NCBI GenBank assembly: GCA_010015655.1
Contig: ML976656.1
Span: forward strand, 2,422,119 to 2,486,118
Direction of reading: 5' to 3'
Length of the DNA stretch: 64,000 nt
DNA from: Bimuria novae-zelandiae CBS 107.79
Lineage: Eukaryota; Ascomycota; Dothideomycetes; Pleosporales; Didymosphaeriaceae
Shown here: positions 10,801 through 20,554 of the stretch, in pieces
Layout of the letters: every line of letters begins with the position of its first letter
Position numbering within the stretch: the first letter of the stretch is position 1
Notes under the pieces: model-generated
Seen by the model: only the letters and a program-made list of their open reading frames with translations
Told to the model about the DNA's origin: nothing
Databases searched by the model: none
Position numbers and translations under genes: made by a program

Positions 10801-11335
10801 ATCGTTAGGTTGGCCCTAGTCGCTCATTAAGACGGGCAGTTTTAGTTACAGGATGGCAGCGGGGGGCACTGTGAACTTTTAACGCGAGTTCGGTGGTTCG
10901 TGCACCCGGGCCGGCGCTTAAGTCCATATCCGTGATAAGACGCTCACAACGGATCCCAACGCTGAAAGTACCGTGTGTTACCCCAGGATAGACAATACAA
11001 CGGTAGAATTTCGAGCAATTCACTATAAATTTGCATATTACAGACTTGTCCGCTAATAGTTGCAACTTTTTGAACAGCGGTGATGAGGTGTCTAGCGCGA
11101 AGGGTCCAACACTAACCTCAAGTTGCCCATCCAACGGCGCCCCGACAACATCAAAACAACGCAGAAGGTGCGATCCACCAAGGCCACCTTTACAGCGTTA
11201 CCGAACCTTACAACACAAATCCTCCATCAAAGTGTAGTTTTCAATTGACCCATTGTTATTCCCTCCCTTCGCTCAGGGTCCACGGGTGCAACAGTCGAAA
11301 CGTCGCACAGACGACAAACAATCCGAGGTCCCGCC
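10801..11335. other. Divergent intergenic region containing the fourth repeat unit
   Basis: Holds the repeat copy at about 10977-11052 and the leaders of the two divergent genes. No other feature is recognised. Confidence 0.5.
10977..11052 (+). repeat. Distal copy of the GTTACCCCAGGATAG repeat
   Basis: Aligns with about 9050-9122: the same GTGTTACCCCA start, a TAGAATTT-like middle, then ATAAATTTGC and ACTTG. Identity is roughly three quarters, with many transition differences. Confidence 0.6.
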
Positions 11336-14017
11336 ATGACCACGATCCATCATACACCCCCGCCGGGTGCAACGCCGTTCGCCATTTACGAAGATCTAGA
11401 AGATCTGGAACCACCATCGCCATCTGAAGTGTACGAAGGCGACGTGTCATTCACTTCAGACATGTCCTTCTCTGGCGCGGACGTCGCCATTCCCACGTTT
11501 GAGAGCGAGGACGATCTGCAAGAAGAGCCGGAGCCGTACAATGGCTCGTACACGTCCCGGCCTCCGTCTATCCTTTCATCCTCCCGACGCGACTCGGCGA
11601 TCACAGCGAATAGCTTCGTGTCGTCGCTTCCATCCGAGATCTCGGTAGCCTCAAAACCAGTCCCGCCCGCCAATGCCCTCGAATCGCGATACTCGCCCCG
11701 CAAAGAGCGTCCCCCGTTTCGCAACCCGTCATCGGTACGAGCCATGCAGATGGCCTCCCCACCGCCTCTACTAGCGCCAGATGCCTCTCGTGAGCGAATG
11801 AAGGGCAGCTACAAGCTTGCGACACCCAGCAGGAGCGGCAGATCCGATTCGGTGTCGACCACAGGTAGGCGTAGATCGCGGTCGCACAGGGACAGCATAC
11901 AGAGGGACATGCAAGCCCAGAGTCCGCGACCGACTGCAACACCACAACCACTACCATTGGTACTGCTGCATGTTACCATCCTACCGATGCAGATGCCCTA
12001 CACACCCGAAGTCATGATTAAGATCATGCCGGAATGGCTTGTGGAAAACTATAAAGTGCTTGAGGACAAGCTCCAAGGTATTGTGCTGATGCGGCGGGGA
12101 CTTTTAATCCAACACCCAAGGGATGAATACGACGTGCTGGAGGAGCGCATATTGGAGAGTTTGGAATTGAAAACACCGCGAATTCTCAAATGTGGACATT
12201 TCGTGGCGCCCGACTCCGATGACGAAGAGGCCCATGGAGACGATGAAGAGCCCCACGGTGTAATAGACGACTGCACCGGGCGAGGCAGCCGCATGAGCGG
12301 AGGCACCATCACTGGCGAAGGGGATCCTGAGTTCCGGTACCCTACGCCCAACTCCGACGATGCAAGCGTGTGCATGGATTGCCGCCGGCAGGTGAAGAAA
12401 CCCGGCCATGGCGTCGGTGCCGGCACGAAGAGGTGGGACATCAAGATATACGCAGCGAATGGCTTGATGCGAGCAGGCGCATGGGCAGCAGCTTGGAGCG
12501 AGATGGAGAGATGTGATGTCGAAATCTCACCTTGGATACCGAACGAGGTGAGGAAGACTCTAGACAGAAGGCTGGAGCAGGAGCAGAAAGCAGTGAAGGT
12601 CAAGGCACTATATGCAGCCGAACTGCAGCGCCAGATTGAGGAAGAGGCTGCTGCGCAAAAGAAGCTCGAAGAGGAGACTGAGGCAGAGAAGAGAACGAAA
12701 GAAGCTGAGTTGCAGAAGAAGATCGAAGCGGAAGCAGCAGCTTTGCAGAGAAAGCTGGACGAGGAGGCAGCCGAGAAGAGACAACTTGAAGCGACGCTCA
12801 ATGAGAAAATTGAAGAAGCTAAAGAGGCTATTCGGCTTGAGTTCGAAGCCCAAGCACTCTCGGAAGCCAACGGTGTCGCTGAACGCTTTCGCGCCATGGA
12901 AGATGCGTTGAAGACGGAGCGGGAGAGGGCTGCAGCACAGGCACCTCCCATAATCCAACCCTCGCGAGATATCTCTCACTCACGCGACCGGTCACGGCGT
13001 CGACATCGCTCTCGTTCTCGCTCTCGAAGGCCCCGCATAGAAGAGATCCCACTTGGCACGTTGCTGAAAAACTACTTGGTTTTACAACTTCAAGACTCGC
13101 GGAACTTCCTCATCCTCATTCTCGGAGCCCTCCTCGCATTCTTGTTAACGAACATGAACCAACCGACGCTGGATCTTGCGGCCGGAGTTCCTCGGAATGA
13201 ATTTGAGCCAATTGTTCCAGCCGTGCTTACTTCAACGGCTACGATGACGGAAGTATCATTCTCTACGCTAGTGGTGACAGAGGTCCGGACACTTGACCAT
13301 GTTCAAGAAACTCTTTCGCCAGCCGGGGATGCCACCGCTACTATTAAAGCTGGGTTGGAGGAAGAGAATGATGCATTCTCCACAAGTGATGACACTGCAC
13401 GCACGAGTGCGTTGCCCCAGGGTCCCCTTGGTCAAGACTCATCTACTTCTCTTTCCGTCAAAACTCTGTCAGAGAGCACAGAGTCACTGGAGACAGTCAC
13501 ATTTACCACAGAAGCTCCCGCTGCCACGGATGTCTCTACATCAACAAAGAGTGCGTCTTCTTTGAGCGCAGTTGAAGAGCCAATTGCCGAGACGTCTACG
13601 ACAGAAATCCTCAGTGCGCTCATCGAGTCTGGCTCTCCCACTGAGGAGCTTGAGGTGTCTACAGATTCTGCGACTCTCTCCGAGGCAAACGAGGAGCCCA
13701 GGGCGGACGCATTCATGACTGAGGACCTGGATACGCCACTCGAGTCTATTCCTCCTCAAGACGAGCTTAACGAGCAAACAGAGCTTGTAGCTCCTTCCAA
13801 TGCAGTGAAAGAGCCCAGTGCCGAGCCGTTTCTGACCGAAGAGCTTGAGGCGCCACTTCAATCTGCCTCACCAGCAGAAGCCCTCGGCGAAGAAGAGCAC
13901 ACATTTACTGAAGTACAAGCCGCAGATGCACAAGAAATCGAGACATGTCAGCTTGGGGACCACCCAACTTTCTTCGATGATTCGTCGTCGGCTGAACACG
14001 AGAGGGACGAGCTCTGA
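11336..14017 (+). CDS. Conserved ascomycete coiled-coil membrane protein, function unknown
   Basis: Intronless 893-residue protein. Order of parts: disordered Ser/Pro-rich N-terminus (1-195); a conserved block around 205-290 (LPLVLLHVTILPMQMPYTPE, then LVENYKVLEDKL); a short Cys pair region (SVCMDCRRQV); a long charged coiled coil (about 415-530, EEEAAAQKKLEEETEAEK-like); an Arg-Ser run at about 546-566; one membrane segment at about 590-606 (FLILILGALLAFLLT); then a long acidic Ser/Thr-rich tail. The tail contains three consecutive 39-residue repeats. Similar proteins are sometimes labelled pathway-specific nitrogen regulator in databases, a name I would not rely on. The layout suggests a single-pass membrane protein with a cytoplasmic coiled coil; its role is not deducible. 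Confidence 0.8.
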   Translation: MTTIHHTPPPGATPFAIYEDLEDLEPPSPSEVYEGDVSFTSDMSFSGADVAIPTFESEDDLQEEPEPYNGSYTSRPPSILSSSRRDSAITANSFVSSLPSEISVASKPVPPANALESRYSPRKERPPFRNPSSVRAMQMASPPPLLAPDASRERMKGSYKLATPSRSGRSDSVSTTGRRRSRSHRDSIQRDMQAQSPRPTATPQPLPLVLLHVTILPMQMPYTPEVMIKIMPEWLVENYKVLEDKLQGIVLMRRGLLIQHPRDEYDVLEERILESLELKTPRILKCGHFVAPDSDDEEAHGDDEEPHGVIDDCTGRGSRMSGGTITGEGDPEFRYPTPNSDDASVCMDCRRQVKKPGHGVGAGTKRWDIKIYAANGLMRAGAWAAAWSEMERCDVEISPWIPNEVRKTLDRRLEQEQKAVKVKALYAAELQRQIEEEAAAQKKLEEETEAEKRTKEAELQKKIEAEAAALQRKLDEEAAEKRQLEATLNEKIEEAKEAIRLEFEAQALSEANGVAERFRAMEDALKTERERAAAQAPPIIQPSRDISHSRDRSRRRHRSRSRSRRPRIEEIPLGTLLKNYLVLQLQDSRNFLILILGALLAFLLTNMNQPTLDLAAGVPRNEFEPIVPAVLTSTATMTEVSFSTLVVTEVRTLDHVQETLSPAGDATATIKAGLEEENDAFSTSDDTARTSALPQGPLGQDSSTSLSVKTLSESTESLETVTFTTEAPAATDVSTSTKSASSLSAVEEPIAETSTTEILSALIESGSPTEELEVSTDSATLSEANEEPRADAFMTEDLDTPLESIPPQDELNEQTELVAPSNAVKEPSAEPFLTEELEAPLQSASPAEALGEEEHTFTEVQAADAQEIETCQLGDHPTFFDDSSSAEHERDEL
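13571..13921 (+). repeat. Three in-frame 117-base repeats (39 residues each)
   Basis: Units start at 13571, 13688 and 13805 and begin VEEPIAETSTTE, NEEPRADAFMTE and VKEPSAEPFLTE. Spacing is exactly 39 codons in each, although the residues have diverged. It lies in the C-terminal tail of the coiled-coil protein. Confidence 0.85.
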
Positions 14018-14674
14018 GCGTACACTACCAGGACAAAAGCCAGTGTACATTGCATTATCCCTGATAAGCAATCAAAAGGCCGATGACATTCAAGATCTTG
14101 ATCTGTCGCTGTACCGAAGCCACGGTCACCATTGAGGCGAAGCACGGCACCCTTCCTTTCTCAGACACCGCTCCAGCTCTGCCTCACAAGGCAGTCATCC
14201 CGCACACCGAAACCACCCAATTCGCTTCGTCAAGCCTGCCTCTTTTCACCGGTTTCTCATCGCTTCACTGAATATTGAAAACGCGTAACGTTCCCCCACC
14301 GCCGACTCCCCCTATCACGATTTACAACCCCTTACGAAAGACGAAATAACGTACACAGCCTCGAACCCTCTAACTTTCTTTTATGCCCGTTTAGCGTCAA
14401 TGCATTATCATAGCGCGGAGTTTTGGAATGACGACTGGAATTTGATTAGCATAGCGGTGTCGATTAGTATAAGCCAAGGATCACAAGATGAATCGAGATG
14501 GTAGTAGATAGTTTAGCAATGCAATGCAATCCTCATGACTGTTTGTGCTGTCGCTCGTACCTTCGTTAGTCGGATTAAGATAATCGTTGATTTCGTAGAC
14601 AGTGTCATTATGCAACGTCAGTCTCGACGACCTCTTCACACATTATGTATCCACCGACACTTCTCCCTCGCGCA
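14018..14674. other. Convergent 3' intergenic region
   Basis: 657 bases between two stop codons of converging genes. It should contain both polyadenylation regions. AT content rises around 14390-14600. No gene is recognised. Confidence 0.5.
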
Positions 14675-15785
14675 TTAGTCTACGCCATCGCTGGCGATGC
14701 CCTGCTTCCTCTTATCCTCCATCCTTTTCCGCGTCTTGGCCTTGCCGTCTTCAATCCACTTGTCATACGCGCCCTCGCCCTGGCTCAGTTTCGCCTTAAC
14801 TACGCCCTTCATCAGCTCGCCCACAAAACCGACAAAATTGTGCCGTCGCAGAGCGTTCTCCCACAGCCACGCATTCCGCTTCTCCTCCTGCTCCTCGAGG
14901 GCCTCTTCGTCGCCGATCTCGCGCGCGCGGATCCGCTGGTCTTGCACGCAGGCGAGCAGGTTGAAGCGGATTTCTGAGGCGGGGTAGCGGGCGATGCGGC
15001 GCTGGAGGACGGGCACGATGGCGTCGGGGAAGGCTTGCGAGGTGCAGGGGCCGTGTGAGATGGGCGCGGGCTGGAGGCCGTCGAGCTCGTAGAGGGTATT
15101 GTTCACGGAGGCGTAGCTATTCCGCGTGTGTTAGCATATCTATTATAAAAACGTGGGATGGCGGGGTAAGCGCACGCGATGAAGTGGTACACATCGTCAT
15201 CCTCGGTGGCGGTGCGCTGCGTCTCGTCGATGAAGGGCGACGAGCGCGCAAACGAGTTGTGGACTTCGCGGATTATGTCTGAGTTTGAGAGGGTCTCGCC
15301 GCGGAACTGTGTCGCGTGTGAGCATTTTACCCCTCCTGTTTGTGGATGCCACCTTTTGCTCACCTCTGGGGGAAATTCTTGAGTGAATTCTTTGAACTCT
15401 TTTAGGTCCTTGCCGATTTGTACTTCACCGTCCTTGTTCAGCAACACGCTAAGTAGTGCCTGCGTCCCGCATGCGTTCTGTATCGTCTGGGCGGCGAAGA
15501 AGATGTTGTTCGCCGCATCGTAGTCGAAGGTGCCGTCTTTGGGTTTGTCGCTTCGCGCCTCGCCCGTGGGATACTTGAAGAGAAATATCACGCCATAGAC
15601 CTTCCCTAAGCGCTTGAGGTCGTCTGCGTCGAGTGATAGAAGCTCCTCAAACTGGACATCCTTAACGCCGAGCTTCTCGATGAGGTACGTGAAGACGCCC
15701 TTGAATTTGTCAGCTTCGTGAACAAAAGCGAGGGTGGAGAAAAACATACCGCATCGCTCTCGATGGTGTTCCAGCCGCCGGACAT
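14675..15785 (-). CDS. Ubiquitin C-terminal hydrolase, UCH37/UCHL5 type (peptidase C12)
   Basis: A deubiquitinase; UCH37-type members bind the 19S proteasome and trim ubiquitin chains. Exons 15785-15750, 15699-15364, 15306-15176 and 15116-14675 join to 314 residues. The catalytic set is complete: oxyanion Gln83 and nucleophile Cys89 in QTIQNACGTQA, His165 in DDVYHFIAY, and Asp180 in LYELDGLQ. FTQEFPPEFRGETLSNSD is the family's conserved stretch before the crossover loop. The C-terminal helices (RRHNFVGFVGELMKGVV, ending in a basic tail) match the UCH37-like extension used for proteasome binding rather than the shorter UCH-L1/L3 form. All introns are GT-AG, 50-59 bases. Confidence 0.95.
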
Positions 15786-16462
15786 GGTTCTGGGGTGTTT
15801 TGAACGGGACGTCGAAGACGTGTGACTTGACGCGGCGGTGGAGTCTGGTTCGCTGGCGCCGGGAGATTATGTCGGGCCGAAGTGCGCGATCGGAATGCTT
15901 CCGACAGCTCGGAACACAAGGATGTCTGCAGTGACGCCATCAGTCCTGCACAGGGCACACTGCCTTCACCTTCAACCGCCTTCAATCCCACTCATTTTGT
16001 TAGCGTGGAAGAGCTTCTGAACTAGACGACGACATAATTTTATTATTTCTCCTCGAGAGTTGATGATTCACCAATTTTACTTTTAACGTACCCGAGTATG
16101 TGTTTCCCCCGCTTGCCAATCATGCCAATCATGCCAATCTAGACCAAACACGGCACCTTCATCCTAGGCATGAGTAGCTAGCATCACGGTGGGTGCCACC
16201 ATTTTATCGTAGAGACTTTCAAATGGATAATGAAGCTTCTAATGAATTAGATATCTCGAGTCAACTCGTTTGCCTTTCGCTTCATCTCCATTCACCTCTT
16301 CACTGAGTGAGCCCGCGGAACTTTCATTCTGCGGGTATGAGAAGAAATTGAAAGGTCCGAAAACACTCGGCCTTAGACCGGCGAGATAGCACAAGTCTCT
16401 ACGAACCCTGCTACCCTGTCTATGTATCGTGACGTCAAAGAGACCAGGCAACTAATGTAAAT
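15786..16462. other. Divergent promoter region
   Basis: 677 bases between the UCH gene and the NADH dehydrogenase gene. A short tandem of AATCATGCC occurs at about 16119-16137. No gene or clear TATA box is seen. Confidence 0.5.
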
Positions 16463-17839
16463 ATGAGTTTTTCTCTCACATCTCCAACATTCGCAAAAAG
16501 AAACAAATTCATCATGAATGTCAATCAACTCGACCCTCAAGAGGGCTCGTCCTCCAATACGCCAACCAAACCTACCATTGCCATTGTGGGTTCCGGGTGG
16601 GCCGGATTCACTCTTGCCCAAGCCATCTCAGTCACGAAGTACAATGTTGCAGTCATATCGCCTACACGGACCATCCAGTACACACCGTTACTAGCAAGCG
16701 CAGCAGCGGGAATGTTCAACTTCCGCCTAGCAGAAGAACCCGTTCGCCGCCGTAACAAGCTCCCCGGGCTCTCCTACTACAAAGCCACCGTCGAGGACAT
16801 CGACTTCGCCAACAAAACCATCGACTGCATCCCCGCTCTCGCTGACGTGGAAGGAGGGAATCTGAACAACCCGCAGCCCTTTAAGCTCAGGTACGATAAG
16901 CTTGTGCTTGCACCCGGTTGCGAGAATCAGACCTTCGGAACGCCCGGAGCGCTGGAGTATGCCATGTTCTTGCGCACCACAAAAGACGCGCGGAAGATCC
17001 AGCAACGTATATTGGATATTCTGGACGCGGCGTCCATTCCTGGCTTGACGGACACGCAGCAGCGCGATCTGCTGCGCATTGTGATCGTCGGAGGTGGTGC
17101 GATTGGCATCGAAGCGACAGCTGAGCTGTGGGACCTCTGGCAGTATGATATGCGGTATTTGTATCCGCACTTGGATGGCAAGCTTACCATTGAGATACAT
17201 GACGTTGCGCCTGCGTTGTTGGGTACGTTCGACAAGCGACTAGGAGAGTACGCAGCGCAGAAGCTTCAGGGTCGAGGCGTTGAAGTGAGGACGGGTTCTC
17301 ACATTTCAAAGGTGGATGCTGGTGCCATCTGGACGAAAGAGCATGGAGAAACGCGGTACGGCATGTTGATATGGGCGACTGGAAACGGCACGAACCCACT
17401 TGTGGAGAAGCTGGATGTGAAGAAAGCCGGGAAACTGCAGCGTATCGTGACAGATCGTCGACTCAGGGTATTCGACACCAAGGATGAGCTCATTGAGAAT
17501 GTGTACGCTCTTGGCGACTCTGCGGACATCGAAGGGTACACATTGCCTACGCTTGCAGAAGTGGCGGTTCAGAAAGCAGAGTACCTTGCCGTGGAGCTCA
17601 ACCAGGCGGATGATCCGGTGAAGTCTTTCGAGTACAAACAGCGAGCGAACATCGCCTACTTGGGTCAGCACGATGGAGTGATCGGTGGAAAGGAAGAATG
17701 GACGGGTAAATCGGCCTGGTTAGCTTGGAGAAGTGGGAGTATCTACCACTGGCCGCGAAGTTGGAGACGAACGCTGATGATTGGAATCAGCTGGATGTTC
17801 AACAAAATTGGAGGCAGAGATATCGCAAGGAAATGGTAG
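16463..17839 (+). CDS. Alternative (type II) NADH dehydrogenase
   Basis: Rotenone-insensitive FAD enzyme that passes electrons from NAD(P)H to ubiquinone without pumping protons, at the inner mitochondrial membrane. A single exon encodes 458 residues. The first nucleotide fold reads TIAIVGSGWAGFTLAQAI (FAD), the second RIVIVGGGAIGIEATAEL (NADH). VYALGDSAD is the second FAD contact. The C-terminal tail SWRRTLMIGISWMFNKIGG then RDIARKW resembles the membrane-anchoring end of fungal NDE/NDI proteins. It is shorter than calcium-binding NDE forms and lacks an EF-hand insert. Translation may start at Met1 or at Met18 (position 16514); the N-terminus MSFSLTSPTFAKRNKF could serve as a weak mitochondrial leader. 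Confidence 0.9.
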   Translation: MSFSLTSPTFAKRNKFIMNVNQLDPQEGSSSNTPTKPTIAIVGSGWAGFTLAQAISVTKYNVAVISPTRTIQYTPLLASAAAGMFNFRLAEEPVRRRNKLPGLSYYKATVEDIDFANKTIDCIPALADVEGGNLNNPQPFKLRYDKLVLAPGCENQTFGTPGALEYAMFLRTTKDARKIQQRILDILDAASIPGLTDTQQRDLLRIVIVGGGAIGIEATAELWDLWQYDMRYLYPHLDGKLTIEIHDVAPALLGTFDKRLGEYAAQKLQGRGVEVRTGSHISKVDAGAIWTKEHGETRYGMLIWATGNGTNPLVEKLDVKKAGKLQRIVTDRRLRVFDTKDELIENVYALGDSADIEGYTLPTLAEVAVQKAEYLAVELNQADDPVKSFEYKQRANIAYLGQHDGVIGGKEEWTGKSAWLAWRSGSIYHWPRSWRRTLMIGISWMFNKIGGRDIARKW

Positions 17840-18890
17840 AAGTCGTGACATAGTGGGGTAATCGAAGGCTATATGGCGCTTCTGTTCGCTATGAAAGTTT
17901 TTGGTAGTTATTGTCAATTACTCATCATTGATATAATATGCTATACTGATGGGCCCCGAGCACCGAGTTTTTCAAGTACCTTTTATAATAAGAATTATGT
18001 ATTTGTATAGACTTGCACTGATTTACGCAAAGAATCCCTAAAAACTATCCTAATCACAAAGTACAAAATGCGGGAAGACAGTCAATTCCGGCTCCAACAT
18101 TTCCCTGCGCAGGGGTAAATAAGGCCCATCTGTCCGCTAAACAAGTGTACCCACTCGCTCCGAAGTATCTGTGCACAAGCGGACCTTTCATCACTCGTTC
18201 GGGCTAGTTGGAAACACACAGTCGGAACAGGGCCCTCAGTGTGACAGAGTTTGGCGTTCAGCGGAGGATTTGATAAAGGGAGGGGGGAGGGCCGATTAGA
18301 GAGCGGACTCTGACTAACAGATTTGCTCAGTTGATATATAGCTGCAGAAACCACTGACGCGGAGCACACCGTGAACTCGTCGCTAGACCAACAAGTACCA
18401 TATGTATGCAGTCTTGTGGAGCCATGCATTGGGACGCCTTGCTGTGCACCTCGCACGCAGCCTTGCCAGTCCACACACACAGTAGAGTAGGTACCTATTA
18501 TACTCAAGCCAGCACCCCTCCACATTTCGTATCTCGAAGAGGTGACCGCGACGGCGGTGCGGACCTCGGAACCAACACAATCGCGCCCGACCGCACCCTC
18601 GCCGCCGATCCCGTTCCTCACCGGTTCGCACCGCCACGCCTCCCATTCGTCGTGGACATGCACGTAACGCATGCCGTCGATCACTCCCTTCGCACTTGTT
18701 TCCCAGATTCGCCTAGCTGCGATGCTATTTCGAGGTTAGTCACGTGATCTGTGCCCTCCTGAGGTCTAGCATACTCATATGCCACAATCTTTCCATACTC
18801 GACGCTAATGCACGCTGCACGTGGGGCCGTAGGGAATGCTTAGCAGAATGCAAGAGGTGTGTGGGACAGCTTGAGTTGAAGCGCGCGGTA
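17840..18890. other. Intergenic, no recognised gene
   Basis: The 3' flank of the NADH dehydrogenase, then about 800 bases of ordinary GC content. Overlapping frames on both strands at 18080-18750 show no family motif. A CACGTG palindrome is at about 18740. Confidence 0.5.
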
Positions 18891-19218
18891 TAATGTACAT
18901 GATAAGCGAGCTGATCACTCTACCAAGACCCCACTAGAATCTATACTCTACATAATAGTACAGAACGCGTATACACAGTTATTAAAAATTCTAATAAGCT
19001 AATTTACTTAGCATTTACTTTTACTTTTATACATATAAATTATACCCAGCCTCGTCGCAGTACCTATAGTATTATGAAATAAGCTTGTTTTTATTAGCGC
19101 GCGTTCTTTATATATATCTTAAATTGTTTTAAAGTAGCTAGCTACTAGCTTCTTTAGTTAATAAAACTTCTTTATACTATACTTACTTTTTTCTATATAT
19201 TTTATATTTTATAGTAGC

Positions 19219-19381
19219 TGTAATGGGCTACGTCCAGTTGTTGCCTCGGATCCTTGACCCTCGATTATGCGAACCCCAGATATATATAAGTTCGACGCCC
19301 GAAGCTTAACTTCGGACTTTCTATCGAATTCATAAGTATTCTTCTGGCACCTTTGGCTCCTTGAGCACCCTGCCCCTTACA
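19219..19381. mobile_element. Solo LTR candidate
   Basis: 163 bases starting TGTAATGGGC and ending GCCCCTTACA: TG...CA ends whose outer ten bases are inverted copies with one mismatch. The flanks GTAGC (left) and TTAGC (right) share four of five bases, fitting a slightly mutated target duplication. An internal ATATATATAAG at about 19270 would serve as an LTR TATA box. No internal retroelement genes are nearby, so it is read as solo. Confidence 0.7.
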
Positions 19382-19432
19382 TTAGCTTTATTAGTTGCTT
19401 AAAGCTTAGCGTTACTGTTACTATCCTAGATA

Positions 19433-20000
19433 GACTTGTAAATAGGTTAGGGTTAGGTTAGGATTAGGTTAGGGTTAGGTCAGGATTAGGTCAGATCTGC
19501 ATGGACTAGAATACTAAAAATCTAACCTTTACTTCGTAATATCGTACTTAATACTAAAGATATATTAATACAAATTTTATATAAAGTATATATATATTGT
19601 AATGTACGTCGCCTTATACCACGTCGCCATACATCCCTAAAAGGAACGAGTAATAATAGCTATCGTTACAAGGCATAGGATAGTATATATAGACATCGTG
19701 ACAAATATAAAGAATAATATATTAAAACCTTAGATAATTTTAATTACTCTAGAGTTTACTTTATCTATTATTTACAAGTTTTATTTTAATAAATAATTAG
19801 AAAACATAGGGCTAGAGTTAATAAAATTTCCTAAAATTATAATACATCATTTTATATATGTATATATACCTTATATTAAATTCGTATTAATATATTTTTT
19901 GTATTAGGTAAGATATTAAAAAGTAGAGGTTAGATTTTTAATATTCTAGTCCGTGCGGATCTAACCTAACTCTAACTTAATCCTAACCTATTTATAAGCC
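19433..20000. repeat. Fold-back element with telomere-like hexamers in its arms
   Basis: Arms at about 19433-19606 and 19845-20000 are diverged inverted copies separated by roughly 240 bases. Shared landmarks, left and inverted right: AAATAGGTTAGG, then GGACTAGAATA(C/T)TAAAAATCT, then ATATTAATAC. The outer part of the left arm is a run of TTAGGG/TTAGGT/TTAGGA units; the right arm has fewer. No protein is encoded. Confidence 0.75.
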
Positions 20001-20075
20001 TAATTTTACTAGTATTTAATCTTTTGATACAGTTATCATTATATTTTTAAATGAACAAAAATAATAAAAGTAAGT

Positions 20076-20298
20076 TGTAATGAGGTAAGCGCCCCGCTTA
20101 CTAAGCCAATACTATGTGACTTCCTCACCTGCACCAAAAGGTACGCACGAGAATACTTAAGCCAAGTATTACTCGTATAGTATAATATATATAGGATATG
20201 CTAGGGTCAGTCACTAGCGCTAGTGTTTGATCCTAGCCTAGCCGGAACCTCTATAAGCGAGAGAAGGCCACGTGTTCGACCGTGCCTACCTCGTTACA
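20076..20298. mobile_element. Solo LTR with 5-base target duplication
   Basis: 223 bases starting TGTAATGAGG and ending CCTCGTTACA. The ends are inverted copies with one mismatch, and TAAGT occurs immediately on both sides (20071-20075 and 20299-20303). A TATATATA stretch at about 20188 is a possible LTR promoter. Its end style matches the LTR at 19219 but the interior differs. Confidence 0.8.
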
Positions 20299-20304
20299 TA
20301 AGTA

Positions 20305-20459
20305 NNNNNNNNNNNNNNNNNNNNNNNNNNNNNNNNNNNNNNNNNNNNNNNNNNNNNNNNNNNNNNNNNNNNNNNNNNNNNNNNNNNNNNNNNNNNNNNN
20401 NNNNNNNNNNNNNNNNNNNNNNNNNNNNNNNNNNNNNNNNNNNNNNNNNNNNNNNNNNN
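20305..20459. other. Assembly gap (155 N)
   Basis: A run of undetermined bases. The true length is not known from the sequence. Confidence 0.99.

Positions 20460-20554
<95 letters not shown>
20460..20554. repeat. TAA trinucleotide microsatellite
   Basis: About 31 uninterrupted TAA units directly abutting the gap, so the microsatellite probably extends into it. Confidence 0.98.

Larger units (their letters stand above)
18890..20304. other. AT-rich repeat island
   Basis: Base composition drops sharply to AT-rich with many TA steps and no coding capacity, as in RIP-treated repeat islands of dothideomycetes. It contains two solo LTRs and a fold-back element (listed separately) and ends in an assembly gap. 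Confidence 0.8.

Noticed and set aside
12049..12951. 300-codon minus-strand frame
   Set aside because: Antisense shadow of the coiled-coil region of the 893-residue protein; low-complexity Ser/Phe/Cys wording.
19433..20000. True chromosome end or telomere
   Set aside because: The hexamer runs are short, degenerate, in inverted orientation and have unique coding DNA on both sides.
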